From Trifolium pratense (taxonomy: Eukaryota; Streptophyta; Magnoliopsida; Fabales; Fabaceae), in the NCBI RefSeq assembly GCF_020283565.1, contig NC_060063.1:24048777-24112776 (forward strand): a stretch of 64,000 bases of DNA, written 5' to 3'. The notes under the pieces were generated by a model that searched no databases, was not told where the DNA came from, and saw nothing but the letters and a program-made list of their open reading frames with translations. Within the stretch, counting starts at the first letter, position 1, and the number at the start of each line of letters is the position of its first letter. Shown here in pieces: positions 32,660 to 42,400 of the stretch. Both the position numbers and the translations under genes were made by a program.

Positions 32660-33754
32660 ATGAGAAAAAGATCCACTCAATCACCAGACAGCAACGAAGA
32701 GGAAGAAAATGCATTGGATCGAAGCATTGTCCGCTCAACTCGTCCAAGAATAGGAAGTGTTCCAAAAACCAACAATCAGCCAAATAAGCAGTTTGAATTC
32801 AACATGATGGGTAACATGACTGATTGTCTTTTTTATGTCCCTGATGTAGCAGGAGACTGCACTGGTTTGGCTTTCTGTGTTGCATATGATAAGGCCAAGT
32901 CATATGATAGGAACAAGACTAAGAAGCAGCTATGCTCATATGTGGGATCTATGTTATGCGCGGTGATTCCTGGTTTCAGAAACTCTGTGGAGACAGCACT
33001 GAAAGGAATCGGCATCAGACCTGAGTTTGTGAGTTTACCATCCCAGGCTAGTAAAATGAACATTGTGATTTCTAATGTTCCTCAATTGGATTGGTCATCC
33101 ATTCTTGTTATCTTTGGCTACTGTGTCCTTCTTATTTTCAAGGTTGACAACGAGGACTTTTTTTGTTTTAAGTATATGTGCCTCAGTCGTCCCAGCCATG
33201 TCAAGATTTCTAAACTGAAGGAAAAACTTGGATGCACTTCATATTTGAATATACCATTTAATGAGAACGATGAATATGCCATTAGGACCATGCTTGGCAC
33301 TCGTCATCTTCGTGAAACTGTTATAACATTCCTCATGAACAAATTTGATCATCCTGACTCACAGATTTGTAGTTTGTGTCAATATTTGAGCAATACACTA
33401 TCCTGGTCAGGTGATATGCGTGTGTTCGCTGTTATCAATGAGAGGCTAATTAAGACTAAGTCCCCTGTTCTCTCTCACTCTGCAATTACTGCGGAGGTGG
33501 ATAATTTGGAAGAGACTATGAAGGCAATCGGTGCTCACACTTATCCACATTATTTCAGTCATTTGTGTTCTGATTCTGAACTTTTCCATCTTGATGTTTC
33601 CAGATTTAGGACTTTGTTTGCTGTTGCACTCGACCTGGACAGAACATTTGATAGTTCTTATGCTAATGATTACAGCTCTGCAGATGTTTCAGAAGTTAAC
33701 CATAAAGCAGTAAAAAAATTACTTGAACTTCACTGGGAAGCTAGTTCATTTTGA
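32660..33754 (+). CDS. Gene B: intronless protein of unknown family, 364 aa, paralogue of gene A
   Basis: One open exon from the first ATG to TGA. It has an acidic and basic, probably disordered N-terminus (1-45). Then come blocks shared with gene A: GLAFCVAYDKAK (69-80), VPQLDWSSILV (140-150), AIRTMLG (207-213), CQYLSNTLSWSG (240-251), SPVLSHSAITAEVDNL (268-283) and SRFRTLFAVAL (314-324). Overall similarity to gene A looks like roughly a third of residues. No signal peptide or clear membrane helix. A TATA motif lies upstream. The opposite orientation to A and C argues against simple tandem duplication. Function unknown; a nucleocapsid-like viral origin is a hypothesis only. Long open frames after such divergence suggest selection. 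Confidence 0.7.
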   Translation: MRKRSTQSPDSNEEEENALDRSIVRSTRPRIGSVPKTNNQPNKQFEFNMMGNMTDCLFYVPDVAGDCTGLAFCVAYDKAKSYDRNKTKKQLCSYVGSMLCAVIPGFRNSVETALKGIGIRPEFVSLPSQASKMNIVISNVPQLDWSSILVIFGYCVLLIFKVDNEDFFCFKYMCLSRPSHVKISKLKEKLGCTSYLNIPFNENDEYAIRTMLGTRHLRETVITFLMNKFDHPDSQICSLCQYLSNTLSWSGDMRVFAVINERLIKTKSPVLSHSAITAEVDNLEETMKAIGAHTYPHYFSHLCSDSELFHLDVSRFRTLFAVALDLDRTFDSSYANDYSSADVSEVNHKAVKKLLELHWEASSF

Positions 33755-33824
33755 TTGAGAGTTGATGAGGCAAGAAATAGCAACTTTATGAGTAAGTGTA
33801 TTTGTAAATTGAGAGTTAGTTGGA

Positions 33825-33965
33825 TATAATTGCCGTTAATTTTAGAAGAGCAAATGTCATTAAGAATATGCTTGGTCTCACTATAAACTTTGAAGAGAGT
33901 ATATTTGACATTTGCAAAGATTCTGTGAAATGTGTTATAAAATTTTGAATTTCTTGATCTACGTT
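33825..33965 (+). pseudogene. Fragment D of the A/B/C family
   Basis: About 70 bp after gene B the plus strand reads NFRRANVIKNMLG, nearly the same as gene A residues 194-206, followed by diverged sequence to a stop near KCVIKF. It is closer to gene A than to adjacent gene B, so it is a separate partial copy and not a piece of B. Confidence 0.65.
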
Positions 33966-34125
33966 GTCTCCTAAGCTTAAAGTTAGTAGTATATGACTTC
34001 TATGTAGCAACACTACAAACCAACATATTGTCTTGACATGGTACACCAAAAGATGGCTTAATATGATCTATCAGAATTAAAATGATCACAAACATAAAAA
34101 CAATAATAGATAAACACATGACACA

Positions 34126-34569
34126 TTAGAGTACAAAATATGAAATGAAATGATAAAATGGCCTAACAGTTATCACCAAAGCTTTAACTGTTATAGGGTC
34201 TGCCCCTGCAGTCAAAATAACCTCATAGTTGGTAACACTCGAGCTTGAACAACTGGTGTCTCTCTTCTTCACCTCCTTTGGTAACATGCAAGAGTTGGCT
34301 ACCGAAATCAATGTAGGAAACCTCGATGAATGAACCATCAACATTTCACAATAAGAAGCAACAAACATGTAAAACTGAGGACAAATATGAGACACAACAG
34401 CTTCACTAGCCTCGGTAAAATCTTCCACCTCTGACAAAACCCGATCATCAAACAGAACAGGAGATTGGGGCTTAACCAACGCATCATTGATAAGAATGAA
34501 ATGCTGCATACCAGACCATGCTAACTCAGCACACAAATATTGACAAACACCGCCAATTTGTTCATCTCC
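34126..34569 (-). pseudogene. Gene C, C-terminal part (cut by the Athila element)
   Basis: Corresponds to gene A from about residue 226 to the end (CAELAWSGM, SPVLFDDRVLSEVEDF, SRFPTL, ILTAGADPITVKAL). It is very close in sequence to gene A, with a small in-frame insertion before KEVKK and an altered end. Its 3' flank (34010-34125) also matches that of gene A. The reading frame continues at 46372 after removal of the 11.8 kb insertion and one TCTCC copy. Confidence 0.88.
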
Positions 34570-35764
34570 TGATGAAATACAAAAGCAAGTATTTTCGTTA
34601 TATCGTATCCACAGGGACTAGTGCAATATCAATTGTAAATATACAAATTCCATGATTTTAAGTGCGGGTTTGTTTTGATTTGGTTTTGTAACATAAAATC
34701 GTGATATAAAAATGCGTAATAAACTTTTGATAACAAAAGGTTGTCGGAACTAGATTCATTATCTCGTTAGCATGTATCAATCAACCTCACTATATATATT
34801 TCATTTACCAATCATTATTATCACATATCACACATCGAACGTATCCGTGTCCGGATTACGCCGTGAAATCTATTATATCTATCAACGTTCGATGTCTCGA
34901 ATCATTAATCGACATAATAGCATTAAGATCTGATATTTGACGTGATTATTAAACTCGACATCTATGTCTAAACATTGAAGTTTAATAAGTGATTATCTTT
35001 TACTCTTGATTCAAACAATATATGTCTATGTCATTCAAATCTTTTAGAAATAGATGATTAAAACAAGATAACACTTATAATGATTGATAAAGAAAACATA
35101 TATATTAAGATTGAATTGACTACATGTTCACAAAAGTAAACTTACAAGAAAAAGGGATGAAGAACCTCTCTTGATTTCTCAAGTACAATGATGAATCCAC
35201 CTTCAAGAACTCTTAGAACTAATGTTACTTCTGTTTCTGAACTATTACAAAACTATCTATCTAAGAAAATGGCTTCTGAGCTCTATTTATAGATATTCAG
35301 GACAGTGGAGTTCGCTAAGCGAAATGACGTTCGCTGAGCGAACTAGTTACTTAAGCAAGGGGTTTCTTGACACGTAGCAAAAGGCTTCACTCATCACTTT
35401 GTTCGCCGATGCTCGCTATGTCTCGCTAACAGACCCTTCTTCCCGGGTTGTGCTCGCCATCTCTCGCTATCTTTCGCTGAGCGAACGTTTATTTTGCTAT
35501 CCTGCTCGCTGAATCTCGCTGAAGCTCGCCATGGACCCTTAATCCACTGGTTTTGTTCGCTGTAGCTCGCTATGGCTTCGCTGAGCGAAGGCTTCAAAAA
35601 CCTGCTTTTCTAGCCATTCCTAACAAAAATGCCTTGGGATCAATTCCTCTTTGATTTAATGTTATATTTACACCAAAAGGGGTTTTAATCAAGATTTCTT
35701 CATAAAAGTATTGGTAAGTGCTCATAATTCATGATACATTATAACTAAAATTGGGCACTTATCA
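34570..35764 (-). repeat. 3' LTR of the Athila element
   Basis: 1195 bp. It lacks 50 bp present in the other LTR (an AAAA-flanked stretch, near 35131). It carries GCGA-motif clusters at 35306-35342 and 35400-35590 including TTCGCTGAGCGAA. One other noticed difference: C at about 35165 against A in the 5' LTR. Confidence 0.95.
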
Positions 35765-35781
35765 AATCTCCCCAACTTAGG
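35765..35781 (-). other. Polypurine tract of the Athila element
   Basis: Reads CCTAAGTTGGGGAGATT on the minus strand, abutting the 3' LTR. Confidence 0.85.
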
Positions 35782-37307
35782 ACTTTGTTTGTCCTCAAAC
35801 AAAATGTAATTTTTCAACAAGCTCAAAATTTTAAATCTCAGGAAAGGTTTGTAATCAATCAAAGTTTTTGAAATTTCTTTTCCTAAGCATGAGTAAAACA
35901 ATGCCTACTCAAGACTAATCCTTAAAACATTCAAAAGAACAAAGCATGATCATGATTTGATTGCTATGTCTAAGCAAAATTCTCAACATCTTTATCAAAC
36001 AATCAAGACTCAAGTGTTATCAAAAATTTCTCACCAATATCACTCAAGGGTAAGTGTTTCACTCAATCCAAACAATGTGTATGCAACAATTCAATTCAAA
36101 CATTCATCAAAGCAATGTCACAAAACATATCGTCAATCGTGGATCACTAAGGACTTTATTAAGCTTGTAACGGGGCTGGGCTACAAAAAATCATTGTTTT
36201 TCTTTGGATTTCAAAAGGCCTCAAGGATAAGAGAGCAATAACAAAACTTACAGAACTTCAAATTTATCTAAAATTTCACATTCATTTACTCTCTTTCTTT
36301 CCTTTCTCCCCTATTTCATTGGTGATTCTTTTCTTTCTTTACAATGACACTTTCTTCACAAAATTTTTCTTTTTCTTTCTTTTTGTGTCAATCTTTTATT
36401 TTCAACATTTTTTTCTTTTCAATCACCCAATCCACTACTTTTCCAAATCATTTTTATGACATTTGTAACCTACTTCTCCCCAACTTGAATCTTAACATGA
36501 CCCTAATTGAAATACAATTGCTCTCCTATCCTAAGACAAGGGTAGAGTAGTTGTTTTTCCAGTCTTTTGGTTTCAGGGTTTATAAAACAAACAATTTTCA
36601 AAATTTTAAGGCTCAACAGGGGACACAAAAGATCACTATCTCACAAGGTAGGTTAAGTTTGGCCAAGTAGTTATCACTCAAAAAAGAAACAGGGCCTTGA
36701 TCATATCCACAATATCAAACACATTAGTGACAGCAAGATTAAGTTAAAATCAAATGAGCACACAACATTGCTGGCTCTCAAAAATTTATGTAAACAATGG
36801 AAAGTTCACACATTCTCACCCGGCTAGGTTGATAACACAAGCTTCCATCAAGTTCAACAAAAACATTGAAAATCATCTTAGAACAATCAACATAATTCAA
36901 AACCATGTTAGGTTCCTAAGCCTATTTCAAGGACTAATCAAGAAGTTTTGACATGAAGTTTCACAAAACATATTCAACATGCTTGATTATTGATTTACCA
37001 CAAACCTAACTTCAGATTTTTCCTAATCATGTGAGCTTGTTTGCAAAAAGCTATTCACAATATTCACACTACTTAAAAACTTGTCACCAAATATCAAACA
37101 TTAACATTTAAAACATTAAAAAAAAAAAAAAAAACATTGTCATCACACATTGTTAAGTACCACAACACATGTTCAAAATACAAAAGCTTAACACAACCAC
37201 ATAAAACATGAATTTAACTTGTTCCCGACAAAACAACTAAATAAACCAACTAGTAAAAGAAATAAATGACTGAAAGCTTGTAAATTTTCACTCATTTTTG
37301 TGAGCTT
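35782..37307 (-). mobile_element. Non-coding 3' tract of the Athila element
   Basis: About 1.5 kb between the extra ORF stop and the polypurine tract, AT-rich, with a poly-A stretch near 37118. Long non-coding tracts here are normal in Athila elements. No gene seen on either strand. Confidence 0.7.
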
Positions 37308-38576
37308 TCAGTCATCATCTGAATCTGCTTCTTCTTCATCTTCTCCTGCCATGCTTGCATCACCCTCACCATCATCTTCTTCATCATCATCCTCCATACC
37401 AGCTTCCTCATTGTTACCAGCATCTGGTGCCATCCCTCCTCCAATGAAAGTAGGCCTGACCTCAGGCCAATGAACATAGGATTGAAAATCCTCAGGGTTC
37501 ATTACTGGCTGGCCTGTATGCGTCCGATAGATGGATTCATGCACAGCTGTCATTGCCCGAAAACCTGCATCATTCTGATCATATAAATGAGTAAAGAAAT
37601 TGTAAAAATTTTGATCAGAGAATCCGGAGGTGGCTGGTTGAGTAGGTGGCTGAGGTGGTGGTGGTGGTGGTTGTCGTGCCCTTCTCCTCTTCGGCTTGCA
37701 GTAGCGGTCAACATAATCATCATTGATAGTGGGAATTTCCTCATTCCCAATCTGAGGAAGATGTAATCTGTTGGCCGAGCACAATCCCATAATGAGACAT
37801 GGGAAAACTAAAGGACTTTTGCTTTTAACCTTGCTAGACTTAAGTGCCCTATCCGAGTGACCACTTAGAACAACTTCTTTCATCCACCTAGAAATTATTC
37901 CTGCCACATCTATTTCCAAATCCTCATTTATGTAATGGATGAGGCCTAGGATGTTCATGGTGGCATCTGAAGGGTGGGAATTAGGTTGGATGTTGTACAA
38001 GACCAGATTAAATAGCAGCACAGTGAAAGTTTTCATGTCCTCTCTCATTGCCCTCAAAGGTGTTTGGGTCGCATTGAAGACAAAATCGGTGTTTGGTCGA
38101 AGCAGCTTACTCCTCATGGACGGAACATCCCAAGTTCCCCGATTCCGTTGTTTTTGGTACGCACACAGTGTTTCATTGTGTGGCAATGTGAAAGGGTTGC
38201 CAAGGTATGCATTGATGGCATCGCGGTCGAATCGGATGGTGCGACCACGAACCATGGTGGTGTAGGAGAAAGGTTCATCACCTTCTGGGAGAGCATTAGC
38301 ATAAAATTCTCTCACTATGACGGGGTTGTAGGTGGTTGGTGGGTGGACAATCTTTTCCCAACCCCGGAGTTGCACAATTCTTGCAAACCTCTCATAATCT
38401 CCATGCTCAAAGATGTCAAAGATCCTTTCACTCAAAATTTTTCTCTTTTCCAGTGCCCTAAACCGATCAAATTGTTCTTGCCCTTTGAAACGATTCATGT
38501 CCAAATCTTCGGTTTGGTGGGAAGAACTTGCGATGGTTTTCTGTTTCTTACCAGCTGAAGGCTTCTTTGGTGCCAT
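37308..38576 (-). CDS. Athila extra ORF (plant transposon protein domain), 422 aa
   Basis: Open frame in sense orientation after pol, the place of the so-called envelope-like ORF in Athila. It starts MAPKKPSAGKKQK (basic). A conserved globular region of about residues 40-290 contains KILSERIFD, REFYANALPE, IRFDRDAINAYLG and FPCLIMGL, as in plant ORFs labelled putative plant transposon protein. A basic stretch KRRRARQ and a proline run follow near 300-315, and the end is very acidic (DDDEEDD, EEEADSDDD). I see no signal peptide, furin site or membrane helix, so an envelope function is not supported. Function unknown. Confidence 0.8.
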   Translation of the reverse strand: MAPKKPSAGKKQKTIASSSHQTEDLDMNRFKGQEQFDRFRALEKRKILSERIFDIFEHGDYERFARIVQLRGWEKIVHPPTTYNPVIVREFYANALPEGDEPFSYTTMVRGRTIRFDRDAINAYLGNPFTLPHNETLCAYQKQRNRGTWDVPSMRSKLLRPNTDFVFNATQTPLRAMREDMKTFTVLLFNLVLYNIQPNSHPSDATMNILGLIHYINEDLEIDVAGIISRWMKEVVLSGHSDRALKSSKVKSKSPLVFPCLIMGLCSANRLHLPQIGNEEIPTINDDYVDRYCKPKRRRARQPPPPPPQPPTQPATSGFSDQNFYNFFTHLYDQNDAGFRAMTAVHESIYRTHTGQPVMNPEDFQSYVHWPEVRPTFIGGGMAPDAGNNEEAGMEDDDEEDDGEGDASMAGEDEEEADSDDD

Positions 38577-39491
38577 TTCCTGAAATAAAATCTAATTAGA
38601 TAACATAATAACAGGGCACAATCAAAGAAAAATTGTTGCAGGTTCTGCAGGTGTTCGCTCAGCGAAGGCTCAACGAAGGCTGGCCCTAAAAAAAAAATTT
38701 CAGGTTCGCAAACCTTGGCTTAGCGAGGGCGCAGCAAAATCAAACATGAATTTTTTCTTCAGGGTCGCAGGCGCTCGCTAAGCGAAGGCATAGCGAAGGG
38801 TTGCGAACACAAATTTTGCAGAAAACATGGTAAATCAACTAGATCTGGAATTTTAAGCATTCTAATCATTTCAATCATCATAAATCTTATGAAAGGAACC
38901 AAACTCATGCAAATATTAACATTTAGAGTGTATTTAAACCTATTCCTAAGAAATTTGTGCAAAACTACCATAAATATTCACTTTTCAATTTGAATTTTAA
39001 ACTTATGAGAGTAAGAGTTGAAAAGGATTTCATACCTGGGTAGTGATGTAGAGATGAGATGCACTAAGTGAAGAATGAATGAGTGGGTGTTTGCTTGTGA
39101 GTAGAAAGAGATTTTTGTGAAAGAAGAAGTTGTAAAGGAGAGGTTTGGAGTGAAATGAGAGGATAAGATGGAGGAGAATGTTGTTTTAGGGTTTGGAATG
39201 TTTTTGAAAACCGTGTTTGTGGTAGTGGGTGGTGAGGTGGAAACATTTTGGGCCAGCTGTCCATTTAAAATTGAAGTTCAGGATTCGCAGAGTTCGCTGA
39301 GCGAAAATAATGTTCGCTGAGCGAACCATACCAGAAAAAATATCTGCTGAATCCTTTGGCACAGCTTACACCAAACATGTTCCTACCATCAAAATTATAT
39401 TATGCATGCTAAAACATTAAATTACTTACAAAATTGGGTTGCCTCCCAACAAGCGCTTGTTTAACGTCATTAGCTTGACGTTCTTGGAGCT
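38577..39491 (-). mobile_element. Spacer between Athila pol and extra ORF
   Basis: 0.9 kb non-coding, with GCGA motifs at 38650-38810 and TTCGCTGAGCGAA-type palindromes at 39295-39325. It may hold the promoter or splice signal for the extra ORF; nothing decisive is visible. Confidence 0.6.
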
Positions 39492-42400
39492 TCAAGGATC
39501 GGAAAGTGGGATTTTGGTAGTGACACGATCAAATTCACCACCAAAATAGAGCTTCAATCTTTGACCATTCACAGTCCATGTGTCATTGGTAGCTGGATCT
39601 TCCAACACAACTGCACCATATGGTTTCACTTCACGGATTTTGAAAGGACCGGACCATTTGGTTTTAAGCTTTCCCGGAAATAACTTCAATCTTGAGTTGA
39701 AAAGCAAAACCATTTGGCCTGGCCTAAATTCTTTGTTGACAAGCCGTTTATCATGATAACTTTTGACCTTCTCTTTGTACAGTTTAGAAGATTCATAAGC
39801 TTGGCATCTCAATTCATCCAACTGTTGTAGCTGAACTTTTCTTTTCTCTCCGGCTTGGCTTTCATCAAAATTCAAAAATTTCAAAGCCCAATAGGCTTTA
39901 TGCTCAAGTTCCACCGGAAGATGACATGCCTTACCATATACCATCTGAAAAGGTGTAAGGCCTATTGGTGCTTTGAAAGCTGTCCGATATGCCCATAATG
40001 CTGCGTCTAACTTCAATGACCAATCTTTTCTTGATGCGGACACAGTTTTTTCAAGAATTTTCTTTATTTCACGATTCGAAACTTCTGCTTGTCCGTTGGT
40101 CTGAGGATGGTATGGTGATGCTACTTTGTGCTTGACTCCATAATGCTCAAGTGCTTTGGCTAGTGGAGAATTGCAAAAATGTGACCCTCCATCACTGATA
40201 AGCACACGAGGGGTTCCAAAGCGGGTGAAAATGTTTCTTTTTAGAAATTTTATCACCGTTTTGCCATCAGCTTTTGGTGACGCAATTGCCTCTACCCACT
40301 TGGACACATAGTCTACTGCCACAAGAATGTATTCATTTGAAAATGATGATGGAAAAGGGCCCATGAAATCAATGCCCCAGCAATCAAATACTTCAACAAC
40401 ATGCATGTTTTGAAGTGGCATTTCATTGCGCCTTGAAATTCCACCTATTCTTTGAGAGTTATCACATCTCCGAGCATGTTCATAAGTGTCTTTGAACAAA
40501 CTCGGCCAAAAGAATCCTGACTGCAAAATTTTTGCTGCTGTTCTCTCTCCATTATAATGGCCTCCATATGGTGAGTTATGACAATGCCATATGATGCTTG
40601 TGGCTTCCTCTTTGGTAACACATCTCCTCAACAAGTTGTCTGCTCCAATTTTAAACAAATAAGGATCATCCCAAACATATTGATTTGCTTCACGGAGGAA
40701 CTTTTTCTTTTGGTGCCAATTGAGATCATCCGGTATTAATCCGGATGCTTTGAAATTAGCCATATCAGCAAACCATGGCCTTTCTTGCACCATAAGCAGT
40801 TTTTCATCGGGGAATTCTTCAAGAACCTCACCTTCATGTTTGGTTACCTCAGTGTTTACAAGTCTTGATAAGTGATCAGCTACCAAGTTTTCTGTTCCCT
40901 TTTTATCTTTTATCTCAAGATCAAACTCTTGTAGTAAGAGCATCCACCGAATGAGTCTCGGCTTAGAATCAGCTTTTGTAATCAAATACTTGATAGCTGC
41001 ATGGTCAGTATACACAACAATCTTTGAACCAATCAAATAAGAACGAAATTTCTCAAGTGCATACACTATAGCAAGCAATTCTTTCTCGGTTGTTGCATAG
41101 TTAACTTGTGCATCATTTAATACTTTGCTTGCATAGTGTATAGCATGAAAAATTTTGTTCTTTCTTTGTCCAAGGACTGCACCAACTGCATAATCACTAG
41201 CATCACACATCAATTCAAATTCAAGTTTCCAATCGGGTGCTATGATTATGGGTTCAGTCACCAATCTTTCTTTCAATTCATTAAAAGCAAGTAAACATTC
41301 ATCATCAATTTTAAAAGACGTACCTTTGTTAAGCAGATTGCTTAATGGTTTGGCAATTTTGGAAAAATCTTTGATGAATCTTCGGTAGAAACCGGCATGA
41401 CCTAGAAAACTTCTGATTCCTTTGACATTTACCGGAGGAGGGAGCTTTTCAATGACCTCCACCTTTGCTTTATCCACTTCAATACCCTTGGAAGAGATCT
41501 TGTGACCAAGAACAATGCCTTCGGTCACCATGAAATGACACTTCTCCCAATTAAGAACCAGATTTGTTTCAACACACCGCTTCAGTACGGTGTCCAAATT
41601 CTTCAAGCAATGTTGGAATGACGGACCGAACACGGAGAAATCATCCATGAACACCTCAATGCATTTCTCTATCAAGTCAGAAAAAATTGCTTGCATACAC
41701 CGTTGAAATGTTGCTGGTGCATTGCACAATCCGAAAGGCATTCTTCTATAAGCAAAAACACCGAAGGGACATGTGAAAGCTGTTTTTTCATGATCCTCGG
41801 GGTTGACTGAAATCTGATTGTACCCCGAATAACCATCCAAAAAGCAATAGAATTCTTGACCTGACAACCTTTCTAACATTTGATCCATGAATGGCAATGG
41901 AAAATGATCTTTTTTGGTAGCTTTGTTGAGCCTCCGATAGTCTATACACATTCGCCAGCCTGTGACTGTTCTTGATGGTATCAACTCATTCTTGTCATTT
42001 GTGATTACCGTCATCCCACCTTTCTTCGGGACCACCTGGACCGGACTTACCCAAGCACTGTCAGAAATAGGGTAAATCATGCCAGCTTCAAGCAACTTCA
42101 CTACCTCCTTTCGCACCACCTCTTTCATTGTTGGATTTAATCGACGTTGAGGTTGAGCAACAGGTTTGTAATCATCTTCCATCATAATATTATGCATACA
42201 ATAAGATGGACTAATACCTTTGAGATCGGATAAAGACCACCCGATTGCTTCTTTGTTTTCTTTCAGAATTTGAATCAAGCTTTTTTCTTCATCAGCTGAC
42301 AATGAGTTGCTAATGATCACCGGCTTCTTTTCTTCTTCTTCAAGGAATGCATATTTGAGATGAGATGGTAATGTTTTCAACTCAAGCTTTACTTCACCCG

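Noticed and set aside
37939..38558. Plus-strand frames of 108 and 164 codons
   Set aside because: Antisense shadows of the Athila extra ORF.
37308..38576. Envelope protein in the Athila extra ORF
   Set aside because: Position fits, but no signal peptide, cleavage site or membrane helix is visible.
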